NCBI RefSeq assembly: GCF_000230695.2
Contig: NC_020541.1
Location: 3,100,001-3,164,000 of the forward strand
Direction of reading: 5' to 3'
Origin: Rhodanobacter denitrificans
GTDB lineage: Bacteria; Pseudomonadota; Gammaproteobacteria; Xanthomonadales; Rhodanobacteraceae
DNA: 64,000 bases
Numbering within the stretch: position 1 is the first letter of the stretch; each line of letters begins with the position of its first letter. This document shows positions 17,786 through 27,565 of this stretch, in pieces. The notes below the pieces were generated by a model. That model was not told where the DNA came from, did not search any database, and saw only the letters and a list, made by a program, of their open reading frames with translations. A program made the translations under genes and the position numbers.

Positions 17786-18535
17786 TCACGTGTAGAAGCT
17801 CCCGGCCAGGGTCCCGAGCAGCAGCGTCCACCCATCCACCAGCACGAACAGCATGATCTTGAACGGCAGCGAGATGATCATCGGCGAGACCATCATCATG
17901 CCCATCGACATCAGCACGCTGGCCACCACCAAGTCGATGATCAGGAACGGGATGAACAGCAGGAAGCCCATCTGGAACGCGGTCTTCAGCTCGCTGGTGA
18001 GGAACGCCGGCATCGCCACCTTGAACGGCACGTCCGCCTTGGCCGCATAGGGCTTCTCGCCAGCCAGCCGTGTGAACAGCGCCAGGTCCGCTTCGCGGGT
18101 CTGGTCGAGCATGAACTGCTTGAACGGCGCCGACGCCGCCGGCAGCGCCTGTTCGGCGGCCAACTGGCCGTCCATGTACGGCTTCACGCCGTCGGCGTAG
18201 GACTTGTTCAGCACCGGCGACATCACGAACAGGGTGAGGAACAGCGCCAGCCCCAGCAGCACCTGGTTCGGCGGGGTCGATTGGGTGCCCAGCGCCTGGC
18301 GCAGGAAACCGAGCACGATGATGATGCGGGTGAACGAGGTCATCATCAGCGCGATCGCCGGCAGCAGGGTCAGCGCGGTCATCAGCGCCAGCACCTGCAG
18401 CGACAGCGTCCAGCTCTGTCCGCCGCCGGGCACGTTCTGCACGTTGACCAGCGGAATGCCCGGCGGCGGCGCCGCCAGCGCCACTAGCGGCAACAGCAGC
18501 AGCGACGCGGCCACGATCCAGCGCCAGGTCCTCAT
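17786..18535 (-). CDS. fliP: Flagellar export protein FliP
   Basis: 249-residue export-gate subunit with a cleavable signal peptide ([16 protein letters not shown]). Family segments are visible: [66 protein letters not shown] and [18 protein letters not shown] overlaps the fliO stop by four bases. The conserved next gene fliQ is displaced by a repeat block. Confidence 0.97.
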   Translation of the reverse strand: MRTWRWIVAASLLLLPLVALAAPPPGIPLVNVQNVPGGGQSWTLSLQVLALMTALTLLPAIALMMTSFTRIIIVLGFLRQALGTQSTPPNQVLLGLALFLTLFVMSPVLNKSYADGVKPYMDGQLAAEQALPAASAPFKQFMLDQTREADLALFTRLAGEKPYAAKADVPFKVAMPAFLTSELKTAFQMGFLLFIPFLIIDLVVASVLMSMGMMMVSPMIISLPFKIMLFVLVDGWTLLLGTLAGSFYT

Positions 18536-18945
18536 GCACTGCGCTTCCAGCGTGCTAGCAGCTCGCCGAACGCAGGCAGGGGCGCCGCGGCGGCGGGTTC
18601 GATCGCGACGGGCTCGGCCGGCGTGCCGTCGTAGACGTGCAGCGTGCGCATGCCGCCCGGGCCCACGCCGACCAGCAGGCGCTTGCCGTCGGCGTCGAGC
18701 AGCAGCACGCGCTCGCGCGCGCCCACCGCCATCGCCTCCACGCAGCGGATGCGCCGCCCGCCGGGCCGACTGCGCGCCTGCAGGCGCCGGCTCAGCCAGC
18801 CCGCCACGAAAATCAGCGCCACCACGGCGGCCAGGCTGAGCAGCACGCGCACCAGCTCGCCGCCCACGTTGACGTCGGCGGCGGGCAGCGCTACCGGCGC
18901 CAACGCCGCGACGATCCTATTCCCTATTCCCGATTCCCTGTTCAC
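18532..18945 (-). CDS. fliO: Flagellar biosynthesis protein FliO
   Basis: 137-residue small membrane protein that helps assemble the FliP ring. One membrane helix ([21 protein letters not shown]) is followed by a basic stretch and a FliO fold ([24 protein letters not shown]). The start is a GTG, and the first ten residues ([10 protein letters not shown]) are encoded by a GGGAATAGGGAATAG-type intergenic repeat, so the N-terminus has been shaped or replaced by repeat DNA. No other good start lies before the helix. It is 4 bases after the fliN stop. Confidence 0.88.
   Translation of the reverse strand: MNRESGIGNRIVAALAPVALPAADVNVGGELVRVLLSLAAVVALIFVAGWLSRRLQARSRPGGRRIRCVEAMAVGARERVLLLDADGKRLLVGVGPGGMRTLHVYDGTPAEPVAIEPAAAAPLPAFGELLARWKRSA
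18917..18942. repeat. GGGAAT-type intergenic repeat at the fliO start
   Basis: On the plus strand TATTCCCTATTCCCGATTCCCTG is a run of the ATTCCC unit that also occurs, as an inverted pair, after fleQ at 27.97-28.05 kb. Here it overlaps the first codons of fliO and lies next to the fliN stop. Confidence 0.65.
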
Positions 18946-18949
18946 GGCT

Positions 18950-19297
18950 TCACCGCAACTTGCGCACGCGTTCGGCCGGGCTGATCACGTCGGTCAGGCG
19001 GATGCCGAACTTCTCGTTGATCACCACCACCTCGCCGTGCGCGACCAGGGTGCCGTTGACGAACACGTCCAGCGGCTCGCCGGCGGCGCGGTCCAGTTCC
19101 ACCACCGAGCCCTGGTTCAGCTGCAGCAGGTTGCGGATGCTGATGCGGGTGCGCCCGACTTCCATCGCCAGGGTCACCGGCACGTCCAGGATCATGTCGA
19201 GGTTGACCTCGCCGCTGCCGGCGGCGAGGCCATGCAGCGAATCGAACTCGACGCGTTCGCCGGCAATGGCGGAGGCAGCTTCTGTGGACTGGTTCAT
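18950..19297 (-). CDS. fliN: Flagellar motor switch protein FliN
   Basis: 115-residue C-ring protein. The SpoA-type domain is visible: LDVPVTLAMEVGRTRISIRNLL, LNQGSVVELDR, GEPLDVFVNGTLVAHGEVVVI and KFGIRLTDVI. ATG overlaps the fliM stop by four bases. It forms the bottom of the switch ring together with FliM and helps dock FliH. Confidence 0.96.
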   Translation of the reverse strand: MNQSTEAASAIAGERVEFDSLHGLAAGSGEVNLDMILDVPVTLAMEVGRTRISIRNLLQLNQGSVVELDRAAGEPLDVFVNGTLVAHGEVVVINEKFGIRLTDVISPAERVRKLR

Positions 19298-20310
19298 GCG
19301 GGAGTCTTCTCTTTGAAATGGTCGCCGGCCGCGCGCTTTTCGCGGCGCCCGGCCTGGGCATGGAAACGCACGGCGTTGCGGCCGCCGGACTGGCCGTAGT
19401 GGCCGCGGAACACCGGCACGTCCTCGGCGTAGACGGTGGCCAGCTCCGGCAGCTGCACCGGAATCACGTCGCCCGGGCGCAGGTGCAGGAACTCGCCAAG
19501 GCTGAGCTGCACGTCGAGCAGCAGCGAACTCAGGTCCACCTCCGCGTCGAACACCTCCTCCTGCAGCATCTCCGCCCAGCGGTCGTCGCGGTCGGCGCGG
19601 TCGCTCTGCACGCCGGCGTCGAGCAGGGTGCGGATCGGTTCGACCATCGCGTACGGCAGGCTCAGGTGGATCTCGCCGCCGCCGCCGTCCAGTTCGACGT
19701 GGAAGCGCGACACCACCACCGTCTCGGTCGGGCTGACGATGTTGGCGAACTGCGGATTGATCTCGGAGTTCTGGTATTCGAACTGCAGTTCCAGCACCGG
19801 CGCCCACGCTTCGGTCATCGCGCCGAACAGCTCCTCCAGCATGATCTGGATCACGCGGTTCTCGGTGGCGGTGAAGTCGCGGCCCTCGATGCGCGCGTGG
19901 TAGCGGCCGTCGCCGCCAAAGAAATTGTCGATCACGGTGAACACCAGGCGCGGCTCGAACACCACCAGCGCGGTGCCGCGCAGCGGCTTGATGCGCACCA
20001 GGTTCAGGTTGCTCGGCACCGCCAGGCTGTGCACGTACTCGGCGAACTTGACCATCTTCACGCCCAGCACCGAGACCTCGCAGGTCTTGCGCAGCACGTT
20101 GAACACGCCCAGCCGGAAGAACCGCGCGAAGCGCTCGTTGACCATTTCCAGCGTGGGCAACCGCCCGCGCACGATGCGGTCCTGCTGGGTGAAGTCGTAC
20201 GCGATCACCGCATCGCTCGGCGGCGGCTGGTCGCCGCCGGTGGCCACCGCGCCGCCGCTGACGCCGTCCAGCAGCGCGTCGATCTCGTCCTGGGAAAGCA
20301 GATCGCTCAT
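19294..20310 (-). CDS. fliM: Flagellar motor switch protein FliM
   Basis: 338-residue C-ring protein that receives CheY-P. The N-terminal CheY-binding peptide is clear (LLSQDEIDALL). Then come the middle CheC-like domain (KFAEYVHSLAVPSNLNL, ALVVFEPRLVFTVIDNFFGG) and the C-terminal SpoA domain (LRPGDVIPVQLPE). The gene follows fliL by 16 bases and is coupled to fliN. Confidence 0.97.
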   Translation of the reverse strand: MSDLLSQDEIDALLDGVSGGAVATGGDQPPPSDAVIAYDFTQQDRIVRGRLPTLEMVNERFARFFRLGVFNVLRKTCEVSVLGVKMVKFAEYVHSLAVPSNLNLVRIKPLRGTALVVFEPRLVFTVIDNFFGGDGRYHARIEGRDFTATENRVIQIMLEELFGAMTEAWAPVLELQFEYQNSEINPQFANIVSPTETVVVSRFHVELDGGGGEIHLSLPYAMVEPIRTLLDAGVQSDRADRDDRWAEMLQEEVFDAEVDLSSLLLDVQLSLGEFLHLRPGDVIPVQLPELATVYAEDVPVFRGHYGQSGGRNAVRFHAQAGRREKRAAGDHFKEKTPA

Positions 20311-20326
20311 GCCTGCGGCCTCTTCG

Positions 20327-20827
20327 TCACTGCATCACAAAACTGGTGAAGTACAGCGCGTCGACGCCGGGCCGGCCGAGCCGCGCCTTGACGATCTTGC
20401 GCACGGCGGCCAGCGCATCGGCCTGCAGCTTCTGGCGTCCGGCGGCATCGCCGATGATCGCGAAGTCCTGGTTGCTGAACAGCGCCACCAGCGCGTCGCG
20501 GATCACCGGGTCGGCGGCCTTGGCCACCTCGATCGCCGCGGGGTCGTGCGACATCAGGGTGACCCCGACCTGCAGATAGCGCAGCGAACCCGCGTCGCGG
20601 AAATTCACCACGAAAGCCGGGTCCAGCGGCAGGTAGAGTTCGGCCTGGGCAACCTTCGGCGCCGCCTTGCCGGCCTTGCCCGGCACGGACTGGCGCGATT
20701 GCCAGACATAGCCGCCGATGCCCAGCGCCAGCAGCAGCGCCACCGACACCGCGATCACCAGCGGCTTGCGGCTCTTGCGCTCGGGCGTGGCATCGGCCAC
20801 CTCGCCAGCTTGTTCCTCGTCGACCAT
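20327..20827 (-). CDS. fliL: Flagellar basal-body protein FliL
   Basis: 166-residue single-pass inner-membrane protein that surrounds the stator. After a short cytoplasmic start there is one helix (PLVIAVSVALLLALGIGGYVW) and a periplasmic stomatin-like domain (YLPLDPAFVVNF, RYLQVGVTLM, DPVIRDALVALFSNQD). ATG at MVDEEQ has GAGG five bases upstream; an ATG 11 codons earlier lacks a ribosome site. It is the first gene of a fliLMNOP(QR) operon with a sigma-54 site about 60 bases upstream. Confidence 0.92.
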   Translation of the reverse strand: MVDEEQAGEVADATPERKSRKPLVIAVSVALLLALGIGGYVWQSRQSVPGKAGKAAPKVAQAELYLPLDPAFVVNFRDAGSLRYLQVGVTLMSHDPAAIEVAKAADPVIRDALVALFSNQDFAIIGDAAGRQKLQADALAAVRKIVKARLGRPGVDALYFTSFVMQ

Positions 20828-20885
20828 GGAAACCTCGATCTGCAGATAGTTGAAAGGCATGCGGTGCGCGTGCCCTGCAGCAAAA

Positions 20886-20900
20886 GCAAACCGCGTGCCA
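20886..20900 (-). promoter_or_regulatory. Sigma-54 promoter of the fliL operon
   Basis: On the minus strand the site reads TGGCAC, five bases (GCGGT), TTGC: a perfect -24/-12 element. It lies in the 264-base gap between fliK and fliL, 59 bases before the fliL ATG. FleQ is the likely activator. Confidence 0.85.
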
Positions 20901-21091
20901 TCGACGGAAAGCGTTGCCCCGGCTCGCTTGGCGGCGGGCGCGCCAAGTGCGCGGCGCTTTCTTGACGCCCGCCGGCGCATCGACGCGACGCGATCACGGC
21001 GGACTTCTGCCGGGCGAAGATCCGCGCGCCCGTGCCGCGGCGAAGCCATGGCGCGGACGTCAGGCTGGCGAAGGAACGGGAGCGGACGAAC

Positions 21092-22192
21092 TCAGGCGAA
21101 CGCGTCGAGCAGGCCGACCTTGCCCAGGATCACCGACACGCCGCCGTGGCTGTCGGCGACCTCGTCCAGTGCACCGGCGCCGCCACTGCCGGCCGGCCCG
21201 CGGCGGTCGCCGCGATCGCGCTGGCCGACTTCGGTGTGGCCGAGCGAGAGGCCGTGCCGCGCCAGCATCTGGTCCAGCTGCGGCAGGCTCTGCTGTACCG
21301 CCGGGATCGCCGCCGCGTGCTGCGCGCTGAACACCACGTCGACGCGCCCGTGCGTCACGCTGACGCTGACGTCGAGCGAACCCAGTTCCTCCGGATGCAG
21401 GCGGATTCGCGCCTGCTTGATGTTCTGCCCGCTCAGCCAGGCCACCTGCTGGCCCAGATCCTGGCCGAACGACGGACTTGCCGGCGGTGTGGGCAGTTGC
21501 AGCTGGTGCGCCGCGAGCGGCGCGGCGGTCGCGGGCGGCGCTGCCAGCACGGCGGCGGCCGCGGGCGCCTTCGATGCCTCCTTGTCGAGGAGGTTGGCGG
21601 CCGGTGGTGCCGCCTGCGCCGCGGCCAGCATGCTGGCCGCCTGCGGCACGACGTTGACGGGCGCGGCCGCCGGGCCGGCTGCCGCGGCGAGCTGGAGCAT
21701 GGCGGCGGCCCCGGCGTTGACGGCCACGCCCTTGCCGGTCTGCGCCAGCGCGCCCCTGGCGCCGCCGGCGACGGGCGCCAGCACGCCGGCCACCGACGAG
21801 CCGAGCAGGGCGAACATGGCATCCACCACGGCGGTCGCCGGCTCGTCGTCCGGCTCGCGCCGTGGCGCCGGGGCGTCCGCTGCCGGCACGTCGGCCGGCT
21901 CCGCTGGCGCGGCCGCGGATACCGGTGCAGCCGGCATGACGCCCGGCTTCGCCGCCGGCGCGGGATCCGTTGGCGGATCGAGTGGCGCGCGTGCTGCCGG
22001 CGTCGGCCGGTGCTCGTCCTTCGACCCGCTCGACGCGTCGTTCGCACCGCTGGCGTCGTGCTGCTGGCGCGCGGCGTGCAGCTGGCTGTCGAAGCCGGCC
22101 GCCGCCGTGTCGTCGCGCGGCTCGGCCACGGCGCCGGGCCGCGCGGCGGACGGCACAGCAGCGTTGGATGCAGCAGGGACGGAAGCGGTCAT
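21092..22192 (-). CDS. fliK: Flagellar hook-length control protein FliK
   Basis: 366-residue secreted ruler and switch protein. The long N-terminal part is Ala/Pro-rich and of low complexity, as usual for the ruler. The conserved C-terminal domain starts near LGQQVAWLSGQNIKQARIRL and continues LHPEELGSLDVSVSVTHGRV, VVFSAQHAAAIPAVQQSLPQL, LDQMLARHGLSLGHTEV. It lies 91 bases after fliJ. The protein differs strongly from the second FliK-like gene at 2.6 kb. Confidence 0.93.
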   Translation of the reverse strand: MTASVPAASNAAVPSAARPGAVAEPRDDTAAAGFDSQLHAARQQHDASGANDASSGSKDEHRPTPAARAPLDPPTDPAPAAKPGVMPAAPVSAAAPAEPADVPAADAPAPRREPDDEPATAVVDAMFALLGSSVAGVLAPVAGGARGALAQTGKGVAVNAGAAAMLQLAAAAGPAAAPVNVVPQAASMLAAAQAAPPAANLLDKEASKAPAAAAVLAAPPATAAPLAAHQLQLPTPPASPSFGQDLGQQVAWLSGQNIKQARIRLHPEELGSLDVSVSVTHGRVDVVFSAQHAAAIPAVQQSLPQLDQMLARHGLSLGHTEVGQRDRGDRRGPAGSGGAGALDEVADSHGGVSVILGKVGLLDAFA

Positions 22193-22283
22193 GGGGTAGA
22201 CAGTCCTTCGGCGAGGAATCCGCGCGGCTGGCGGCGGCACGGCCCGGCGACCCGGGCGGACAACGGCGGGGCGGGCGTGGCGC

Positions 22284-22709
22284 TCATCGCAGCCGCCGGT
22301 ACTGCATGCGTTCGTCGAGCTCGGCCTGCTCGTGACGGTCGGCGGCGCGACGCTCTTCCTCGCGGTGCTGCGCGACCACGCTGCTCAGCGCGCTCTCGCG
22401 GGCATGTGCGCGCCGCCAGTGCTCGCGCAGCTGGGTGAGCTGGCGGTGCTGCCGGGCCAGCTCGGCCTGCTGCTGCACGATCGCCTGATCGATCCGTTCC
22501 ACGAATTGCTGCCGGTTGAGCAGCGCCGTCACGCTCTGCGCCCCATCGGCGGCCGCCGCGTACTCCAGCCGGTAGCGCTGCAGTTCGCCGAGCTGGTGCT
22601 CGGCCCGGGCCAGCACCTGCTGCTGGGTCGCCAGCTGGGCCAGCGCATCCTCGCTGCGCTGCCGGGCCTGCTCCACTGCGGGCTCCAGTTGTTCGGCGCG
22701 CGAACTCAT
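22284..22709 (-). CDS. fliJ: Flagellar export chaperone FliJ
   Basis: 141 residues predicted to be one long antiparallel coiled coil, rich in Gln, Arg and Glu ([35 protein letters not shown] helix). FliJ joins the FliI ring to FlhA. The FliJ signature LQRYRxEY is present. ATG overlaps the fliI stop by four bases. Confidence 0.9.
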   Translation of the reverse strand: MSSRAEQLEPAVEQARQRSEDALAQLATQQQVLARAEHQLGELQRYRLEYAAAADGAQSVTALLNRQQFVERIDQAIVQQQAELARQHRQLTQLREHWRRAHARESALSSVVAQHREEERRAADRHEQAELDERMQYRRLR

Positions 22710-24073
22710 GCGGCCACCTGCTGGGCGAGGGCGTCGAGTTTCCCGACCGCCGCCTCGAGCGTCATCGGTTCGTCGACTTCCTGCTGCAGGAAGGCGCGCA
22801 GCTGCGGCCACAGCTCGATCGCCTGGTCGACCTGCGGGTCGGAGCCTTTCTGGTAGGCGCCCACCGCGATCAGGTCGCGCTGCTGGCGGTAGGCGGAATA
22901 GACCTGGCGGAAGCACTGCGCCGCACGCAGGTGTTCGCGCGCCACCACCGCCGGCATCACGCGGCTGATCGACGCCTCGATGTCGATCGCCGGGTAGTGG
23001 CCGGCTTCGGCCAGGTCGCGCGACAGCACGATATGGCCGTCCAGAATCGCGCGCGCGGCGTCGGCGATCGGGTCGTGGCGGTAGTCGTCGCCCTCGGTCA
23101 GCACGGTGTAGAACGCGGTGATCGAACCGCGGCCGTCGGCGTCGTTGCCGGCGCGCTCGACCAGCGCCGGCATCATGGCGAACACCGACGGCGGGTAACC
23201 CTTGGTCGCCGGCGGCTCGCCGATCGCCAGCGCGATCTCGCGCTGCGCCTGGGCGTAGCGGGTCAGCGAATCCATCAGCAGCAGCACGCGCTGGCCGCGG
23301 TCGCGGAACCATTCGGCGATGGCGGTGGCGTACTGGGCGCCGCGCAGGCGCTTGAGCGGCGGCGCGTCGGCCGGCGCGGCGACGATCACCGCGCGCCGCC
23401 GCCCTTCTTCGCCCAGCGTGTGCTCGACGAATTCCTTCACCTCGCGGCCGCGTTCGCCGATCAGCCCGACCACCACCACGTCGGCGTTGGTGTAGCGGGT
23501 CATCATGCCGAGCAGGGTCGATTTGCCCACGCCGGAACCGGCGAACAGGCCCAGCCGTTGGCCGCGGCCGACGGTGAGCAGCGCGTTGATCGCGCGCACG
23601 CCGACGTCCAGCGGCGCGTCGATTGGCTTGCGCGCCATCGGGTTGATCGGCTCGCGCTTGAGCGCGGCGTGTTCGTCCGCTTCCAGCGCGCCGAGTCCGT
23701 CCAGCGGCACGCCGTCGGCGCCAATCACCCGGCCGAGCAGGCCCATGCCGACCGGCAGGCCGCCGCTGCGCGCATACGGGCGCACCCGCGCGTTCGGCAG
23801 CACGCCGTGCATGTCGCCCACCGGCATCAGCAGCAGGCGTTCATCGGCGAAGCCGACCACCTCGGTCTCCAGCGTGGCGCCGTCGGCGGTGTCGACCAGG
23901 CAACGCGCGCCGAGCGCGGCCTCGCAGCCCTCCGCCTCCAGGGTCAAGCCGACCACCCGGCGCAGGCTGCCTTCCACCACCAGCGTGCGCGTCGCCTGCG
24001 CGCGCGCGCCCTGCCGCGCGAACTGGCGTTGCCAGTTAGCCTGCCGCGCGGCAATGAGCGCCTCGGTGTTCAT
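22706..24073 (-). CDS. fliI: Flagellum-specific ATPase FliI
   Basis: 455-residue export ATPase related to the F1 beta subunit. Walker A is [10 protein letters not shown] (residues 177-186). Further marks are [19 protein letters not shown], the Walker B region [19 protein letters not shown], and [25 protein letters not shown]. The ATG at MNTEAL is chosen; an upstream in-frame ATG lies inside a REP element. It is separated from fliH by a 115-base gap that holds a REP pair, and is coupled to fliJ. Confidence 0.96.
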   Translation of the reverse strand: MNTEALIAARQANWQRQFARQGARAQATRTLVVEGSLRRVVGLTLEAEGCEAALGARCLVDTADGATLETEVVGFADERLLLMPVGDMHGVLPNARVRPYARSGGLPVGMGLLGRVIGADGVPLDGLGALEADEHAALKREPINPMARKPIDAPLDVGVRAINALLTVGRGQRLGLFAGSGVGKSTLLGMMTRYTNADVVVVGLIGERGREVKEFVEHTLGEEGRRRAVIVAAPADAPPLKRLRGAQYATAIAEWFRDRGQRVLLLMDSLTRYAQAQREIALAIGEPPATKGYPPSVFAMMPALVERAGNDADGRGSITAFYTVLTEGDDYRHDPIADAARAILDGHIVLSRDLAEAGHYPAIDIEASISRVMPAVVAREHLRAAQCFRQVYSAYRQQRDLIAVGAYQKGSDPQVDQAIELWPQLRAFLQQEVDEPMTLEAAVGKLDALAQQVAA

Positions 24074-24091
24074 TGCGCGACACCAACCGCT

Positions 24092-24172
24092 GCAGGAGCC
24101 CGCTGGCGGGCGATGCTCCTGCATATCCCGAGTCCCGGCCTTGAAAGCATCGCCCGCCAGCGGGCTCCTACG
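24092..24172. repeat. REP doublet (REPIN-like) between fliH and fliI
   Basis: Two copies of a 22-base palindrome-bearing unit face each other: GGAGCCCGCTGGCGGGCGAT on the left, and its inverse ATCGCCCGCCAGCGGGCTCC on the right, with about 35 bases between. A single relative occurs at 17.73 kb and a diverged one at 16.99 kb. The transcript could fold into a large hairpin between two operon genes. Confidence 0.85.
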
Positions 24173-24188
24173 GGGGCGGTCGGGTGGA

Positions 24189-24809
24189 TCATTCGGCGAG
24201 TCCCATGCTGTCGCCGAGCACGGCGTCGATCATCGCGGCCAGGCGGGTTTCCACCCGCGCGTCCAGCCGCGAACGTTCGCTTTCCAGGCGGCAGTCGCCG
24301 CGCGCGAGCGTCGCATCGGCCAGCAGCTGCCAATGCGTTTCGGCCACACCCGATTCGCGCAGCAAGGTCAGATCGGCCGGGTGCAGGTGCACGCGCAACT
24401 CGCGCGTGGCCGCCGGCAAGGCGTCAGCCGCGTGGCGCACCGCCTGGACGACCAGCGCCGGCGACAGCTGCAGTTCGTGCGCGATCACCCGCTGCGCAAC
24501 GATCATGGCCAGCTGCGCCAGCTCTTGCCCGGCCTGCTCGTCGAAGGCCTGCAGCGGGCGCGCCGCCGCGTCGTACAGCGCGTCGAGCTCGGCCATGCGC
24601 TGACTCAGCAGTTGCTGCGCGGCGGCCGCGCCTTCGGCGTGGCCCGCCGCAAAACCTTCCTCGCGCGCCTGCTGCTCGAGCGCCGCCAGCTCGCGCACGG
24701 TCGGCTGCGGCGTCGCGTTGGCCGCCGGCGACGCCGCCGAGCGGGTGCCCACGTTCGGCAGCTCCCAGCGCTGGAACTCCGCCGCCACGTTGTGGATGGT
24801 GGCGGCCAT
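24189..24809 (-). CDS. fliH: Flagellar assembly protein FliH
   Basis: 206-residue regulator of FliI. The N-terminal part is Ala/Gln-rich with GxxxG-type helix repeats ([19 protein letters not shown]); the C-terminal part binds FliI ([53 protein letters not shown]). The start overlaps the fliG stop by one base. The stop is followed by a REP doublet before fliI. Confidence 0.93.
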   Translation of the reverse strand: MAATIHNVAAEFQRWELPNVGTRSAASPAANATPQPTVRELAALEQQAREEGFAAGHAEGAAAAQQLLSQRMAELDALYDAAARPLQAFDEQAGQELAQLAMIVAQRVIAHELQLSPALVVQAVRHAADALPAATRELRVHLHPADLTLLRESGVAETHWQLLADATLARGDCRLESERSRLDARVETRLAAMIDAVLGDSMGLAE

Positions 24810-25825
24810 CAGACGAACTCATCCCCGCTGGAGGCCAGGCTGAGCTGCCCGGCGTCGGAAAGCTTGCGCGCGATGCCCAGCACCTCCTTCTGCGCCGCGT
24901 CGACTTCGCTCAGGCGCACCGGTCCCTTCACCTCGAGGTCGTCGCGCATCATGTCGGCGGCGCGCTTGGACATGTTGGCGAAGATCTTCTCGCGCACCGC
25001 CGGCTCGGCGCCCTTGAGCGCCGTGATCAAGGTGCCCGACGGCACTTCGCGCAGCAGGATCTGCATGCCGCGATCATCCAGTTCGGCCAGATCCTCGAAC
25101 ACGAACATCAGGTCCTCGATGCGACCGCCCAGGGCCTCGTCCTGGCTGCGGATGGCGGTCATCAACTCGGTCTCGCGACTGGTTTCCATCGCGTTGAGGA
25201 TGTCGGCGGCGGCCTTCAGCCCGCCGACGCTGGCGGACTTGAGTTTCTTGGTATTGCCGGAGAACTGCCGCTCCATGATCTCGTCCAGTTCGTTCAGCGC
25301 GTGCGGCTGCACGCCGTCGAGCGTGGCGATGCGCATCACCGCGTCGGAGCGCACGCGCGGCGGCAGGTAGCCGATCACCTCGGCGGCCTGGTCGGGCTCC
25401 AGGTGCGCCAGCACCAGCGCGATGATCTGCGGGTGTTCCTGGTTGATCATCTCGGCGATCGCGCGGCTCTCCATCCATTTCAGCGATTCCAGCCCCTTGC
25501 TGGAGCGGCCAAGCAGGATGCGGTCGATCAACCCGCCGGCCTTGGTCTCGCCCAGCGCGTTGGTGAGGATCTTGCGGATGTATTCCTCGGTGCCGACGCC
25601 CAGCGAGGTCTGCTGGCCCATGTCCTGGTTGAGCCGGGCCAGTGCGAGCTCGACATGCTCGCGCGAGACGCTGGTGAGCCCGGCCATCGCCGTGCCGACC
25701 GCCTGCACGTCGCGGGCACTGAGGTGCTTGAGCACCTCGGCGGCGTCCTGCTCACCGAGCGTCAGCAGCAGGATTGCCGCGCGCTGCGCGCCGTTGATGG
25801 GCGCATCGGAACGATTAGTTGCCAT
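24809..25825 (-). CDS. fliG: Flagellar motor switch protein FliG
   Basis: 338-residue C-ring protein on which the stator acts. It has N, middle and C domains. Recognisable segments are LLLTLGEQDAAEVLKHLS, the EHPQIIALVLAHLEPDQAAEV motif of the middle domain, and the C-terminal torque helix region (FVFEDLAELDDRGMQILLREV) with charged residues facing the stator. It overlaps the end of fliF by 11 bases. Confidence 0.97.
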   Translation of the reverse strand: MATNRSDAPINGAQRAAILLLTLGEQDAAEVLKHLSARDVQAVGTAMAGLTSVSREHVELALARLNQDMGQQTSLGVGTEEYIRKILTNALGETKAGGLIDRILLGRSSKGLESLKWMESRAIAEMINQEHPQIIALVLAHLEPDQAAEVIGYLPPRVRSDAVMRIATLDGVQPHALNELDEIMERQFSGNTKKLKSASVGGLKAAADILNAMETSRETELMTAIRSQDEALGGRIEDLMFVFEDLAELDDRGMQILLREVPSGTLITALKGAEPAVREKIFANMSKRAADMMRDDLEVKGPVRLSEVDAAQKEVLGIARKLSDAGQLSLASSGDEFV

Positions 25826-27518
25826 CTTCGCTCACCCAGTTCCTCACCACTTGCGCCACCTGTTTGGAGTTTTCGCCGACCATCCGCCGGGCCTGGCCGA
25901 CGCGCTGCTCGTACGAAAGCGTGGGCATGGCGCCGCCGAGCCGGGCCGGTTCGTTGGCCGCCAGCTCGTCATCCACGCGCACCGAGATCTGCGGCATCGG
26001 CGAAGGCAGCGCGCGCGCCGCCGGCTCGCCGCGCAGCAGGCCCTTCAGCAGCGGACGCAGCAGGCCGAACGCCACCAGCAGCGCGATCAGCACGCCGGCG
26101 CCCTGCTTGAGCAGGTCGAGCACGCCGGGCCGGCCCCACAGCGGGGTTTCCGGCAGCGCCTCAGGCGCCGCGCCACGCTGGAACGCCTGGTTGACCACGC
26201 TGACGCTGTCGCCGCGGGCGGCGTCGAAGCCGACCGCGTTCTTGGTCAGCTCGGTCAGGTGCTGCAGTTCCTGCGCGCTGAACGGCACGCTCTTGGGCGC
26301 TGCCGTCGCATCGTCGGCGCTGGCGTCCGGGTTGGCCGGAACCGCCAGCTTGTCGTCCACCACCACCGCCACGGTCAGCCGGGCCAGCCGCCCCGCCGGG
26401 TCGCTGACGTGGCTGATGGTGCGGTCCAGTTCGTAGTTGCGGGTGGCGCTGCTGGAACTCTCGCCCGGGTTGGTGGTCGCCGCCGTGGCCGTCGCCGCGG
26501 CGGCCTTGCCGGCATCGGGCTTGGCCGCGGTGGGCTGCGCCACGGTGACCGGCGGCTGGTTGCTGAGCGCGCCGGGCACGCCGCCGCCGGCGGCATCCGC
26601 GCCACGTTGCTCGCTGCTGGTCTGCTCGCTGCGCAGCGCCGGGTGGTCGTGGCCGAACGTCTCGGTCGCTTTCTCGGTGCGGCTGAAATCCAGGTCGGCA
26701 TGCACCTGCGCGTGCACTCGGCCGGGGCCGACCAGCGGCATCAGCAATTCCTCGATGCGCTGGGCGTAGGTGTTCTCGATCCGCGTGGCGATGCGCAGGC
26801 GGTTGTCGCCCACCGCACCCGGGCTTTCCGGATCGGTGGTCAGCAATTGGCCCTGCTGGTCGATCACGGAAACCTGGCGCGCTTCCAGGTTCGGCACGCT
26901 GGCCGCCACCAGGTGCACGATCGCCGCCACCTGGCCGGCGTCCAGCTGGCGGCCCGGGTACAGCGTGACCAGCACCGAGGCGCTGGCTTCGCGACTGTCG
27001 CGGATGAAGGCGGAGGGTTTCGGCAGCGCCAGGTGCACGCGCGCGGCGCGCACCGACTGCAGCCCGCCGATGGTGGCGCCCAGGTCCGCTTCCAGCAGTT
27101 GCTGGTAGCGTGTGCGTTCGGCCAGGTCGCTCATGCCGAACGGCGAGTCGGCGGCCGGCAGCGCACTGCTGCTGGCGCTGCCCTGGGGCAGGCCCTTGGC
27201 CGCCAGCTTCAGGCGCAACGCGGCCAGGTCGGCGGCCGGCGCCATGATCGACGAGCCGTCGCTGCTCAACTGGTAGGGCGTGTTGCCCGCCTGCAGTTCC
27301 TGCGTGATCGCCGAGGCGTCCTTCTGTTCCAGGCCGGCGTACAGCAGCCCGTAGTTCGGGCCGCGCGACCACAGCACCACGGCCACGCCCAGCGCCACCG
27401 CCGCGGCCACCGCCACCAGCAGCACCAGCTGCCGCGTCGCCGGGTTGCGGGCGAGCTGCTTGAAGGGGTCCAGGCGCGTACCGTTGTTGGCGGTCGTCGC
27501 GATGGCGTTGTCGGCCAT
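25815..27518 (-). CDS. fliF: Flagellar MS-ring protein FliF
   Basis: 567-residue basal-body ring protein with a membrane helix at each end (LVLLVAVAAAVALGVAVVLW and GAGVLIALLVAFGLLRPLL). The ring-building YscJ-like motif (NYGLLYAGLEQKDASAITQEL) and the periplasmic beta-collar region lie between. The C-terminal tail (RRMVGENSKQVAQVVRNWVS) binds FliG. A low-complexity Ala/Thr stretch near the middle is longer than in enterics. It follows fliE by 47 bases. Confidence 0.97.
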   Translation of the reverse strand: MADNAIATTANNGTRLDPFKQLARNPATRQLVLLVAVAAAVALGVAVVLWSRGPNYGLLYAGLEQKDASAITQELQAGNTPYQLSSDGSSIMAPAADLAALRLKLAAKGLPQGSASSSALPAADSPFGMSDLAERTRYQQLLEADLGATIGGLQSVRAARVHLALPKPSAFIRDSREASASVLVTLYPGRQLDAGQVAAIVHLVAASVPNLEARQVSVIDQQGQLLTTDPESPGAVGDNRLRIATRIENTYAQRIEELLMPLVGPGRVHAQVHADLDFSRTEKATETFGHDHPALRSEQTSSEQRGADAAGGGVPGALSNQPPVTVAQPTAAKPDAGKAAAATATAATTNPGESSSSATRNYELDRTISHVSDPAGRLARLTVAVVVDDKLAVPANPDASADDATAAPKSVPFSAQELQHLTELTKNAVGFDAARGDSVSVVNQAFQRGAAPEALPETPLWGRPGVLDLLKQGAGVLIALLVAFGLLRPLLKGLLRGEPAARALPSPMPQISVRVDDELAANEPARLGGAMPTLSYEQRVGQARRMVGENSKQVAQVVRNWVSEDGN

Positions 27519-27565
27519 GCTGCTGCTCTTTGGCTAGGGGACGGAACCGGCTCGGCGCATGCGCG

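Noticed and set aside
22931..26110. 1059-codon open frame on the plus strand
   Set aside because: Antisense shadow of fliI, fliH and fliG; His/Gln/Arg-rich composition comes from high G+C. The minus-strand genes are clear family members.
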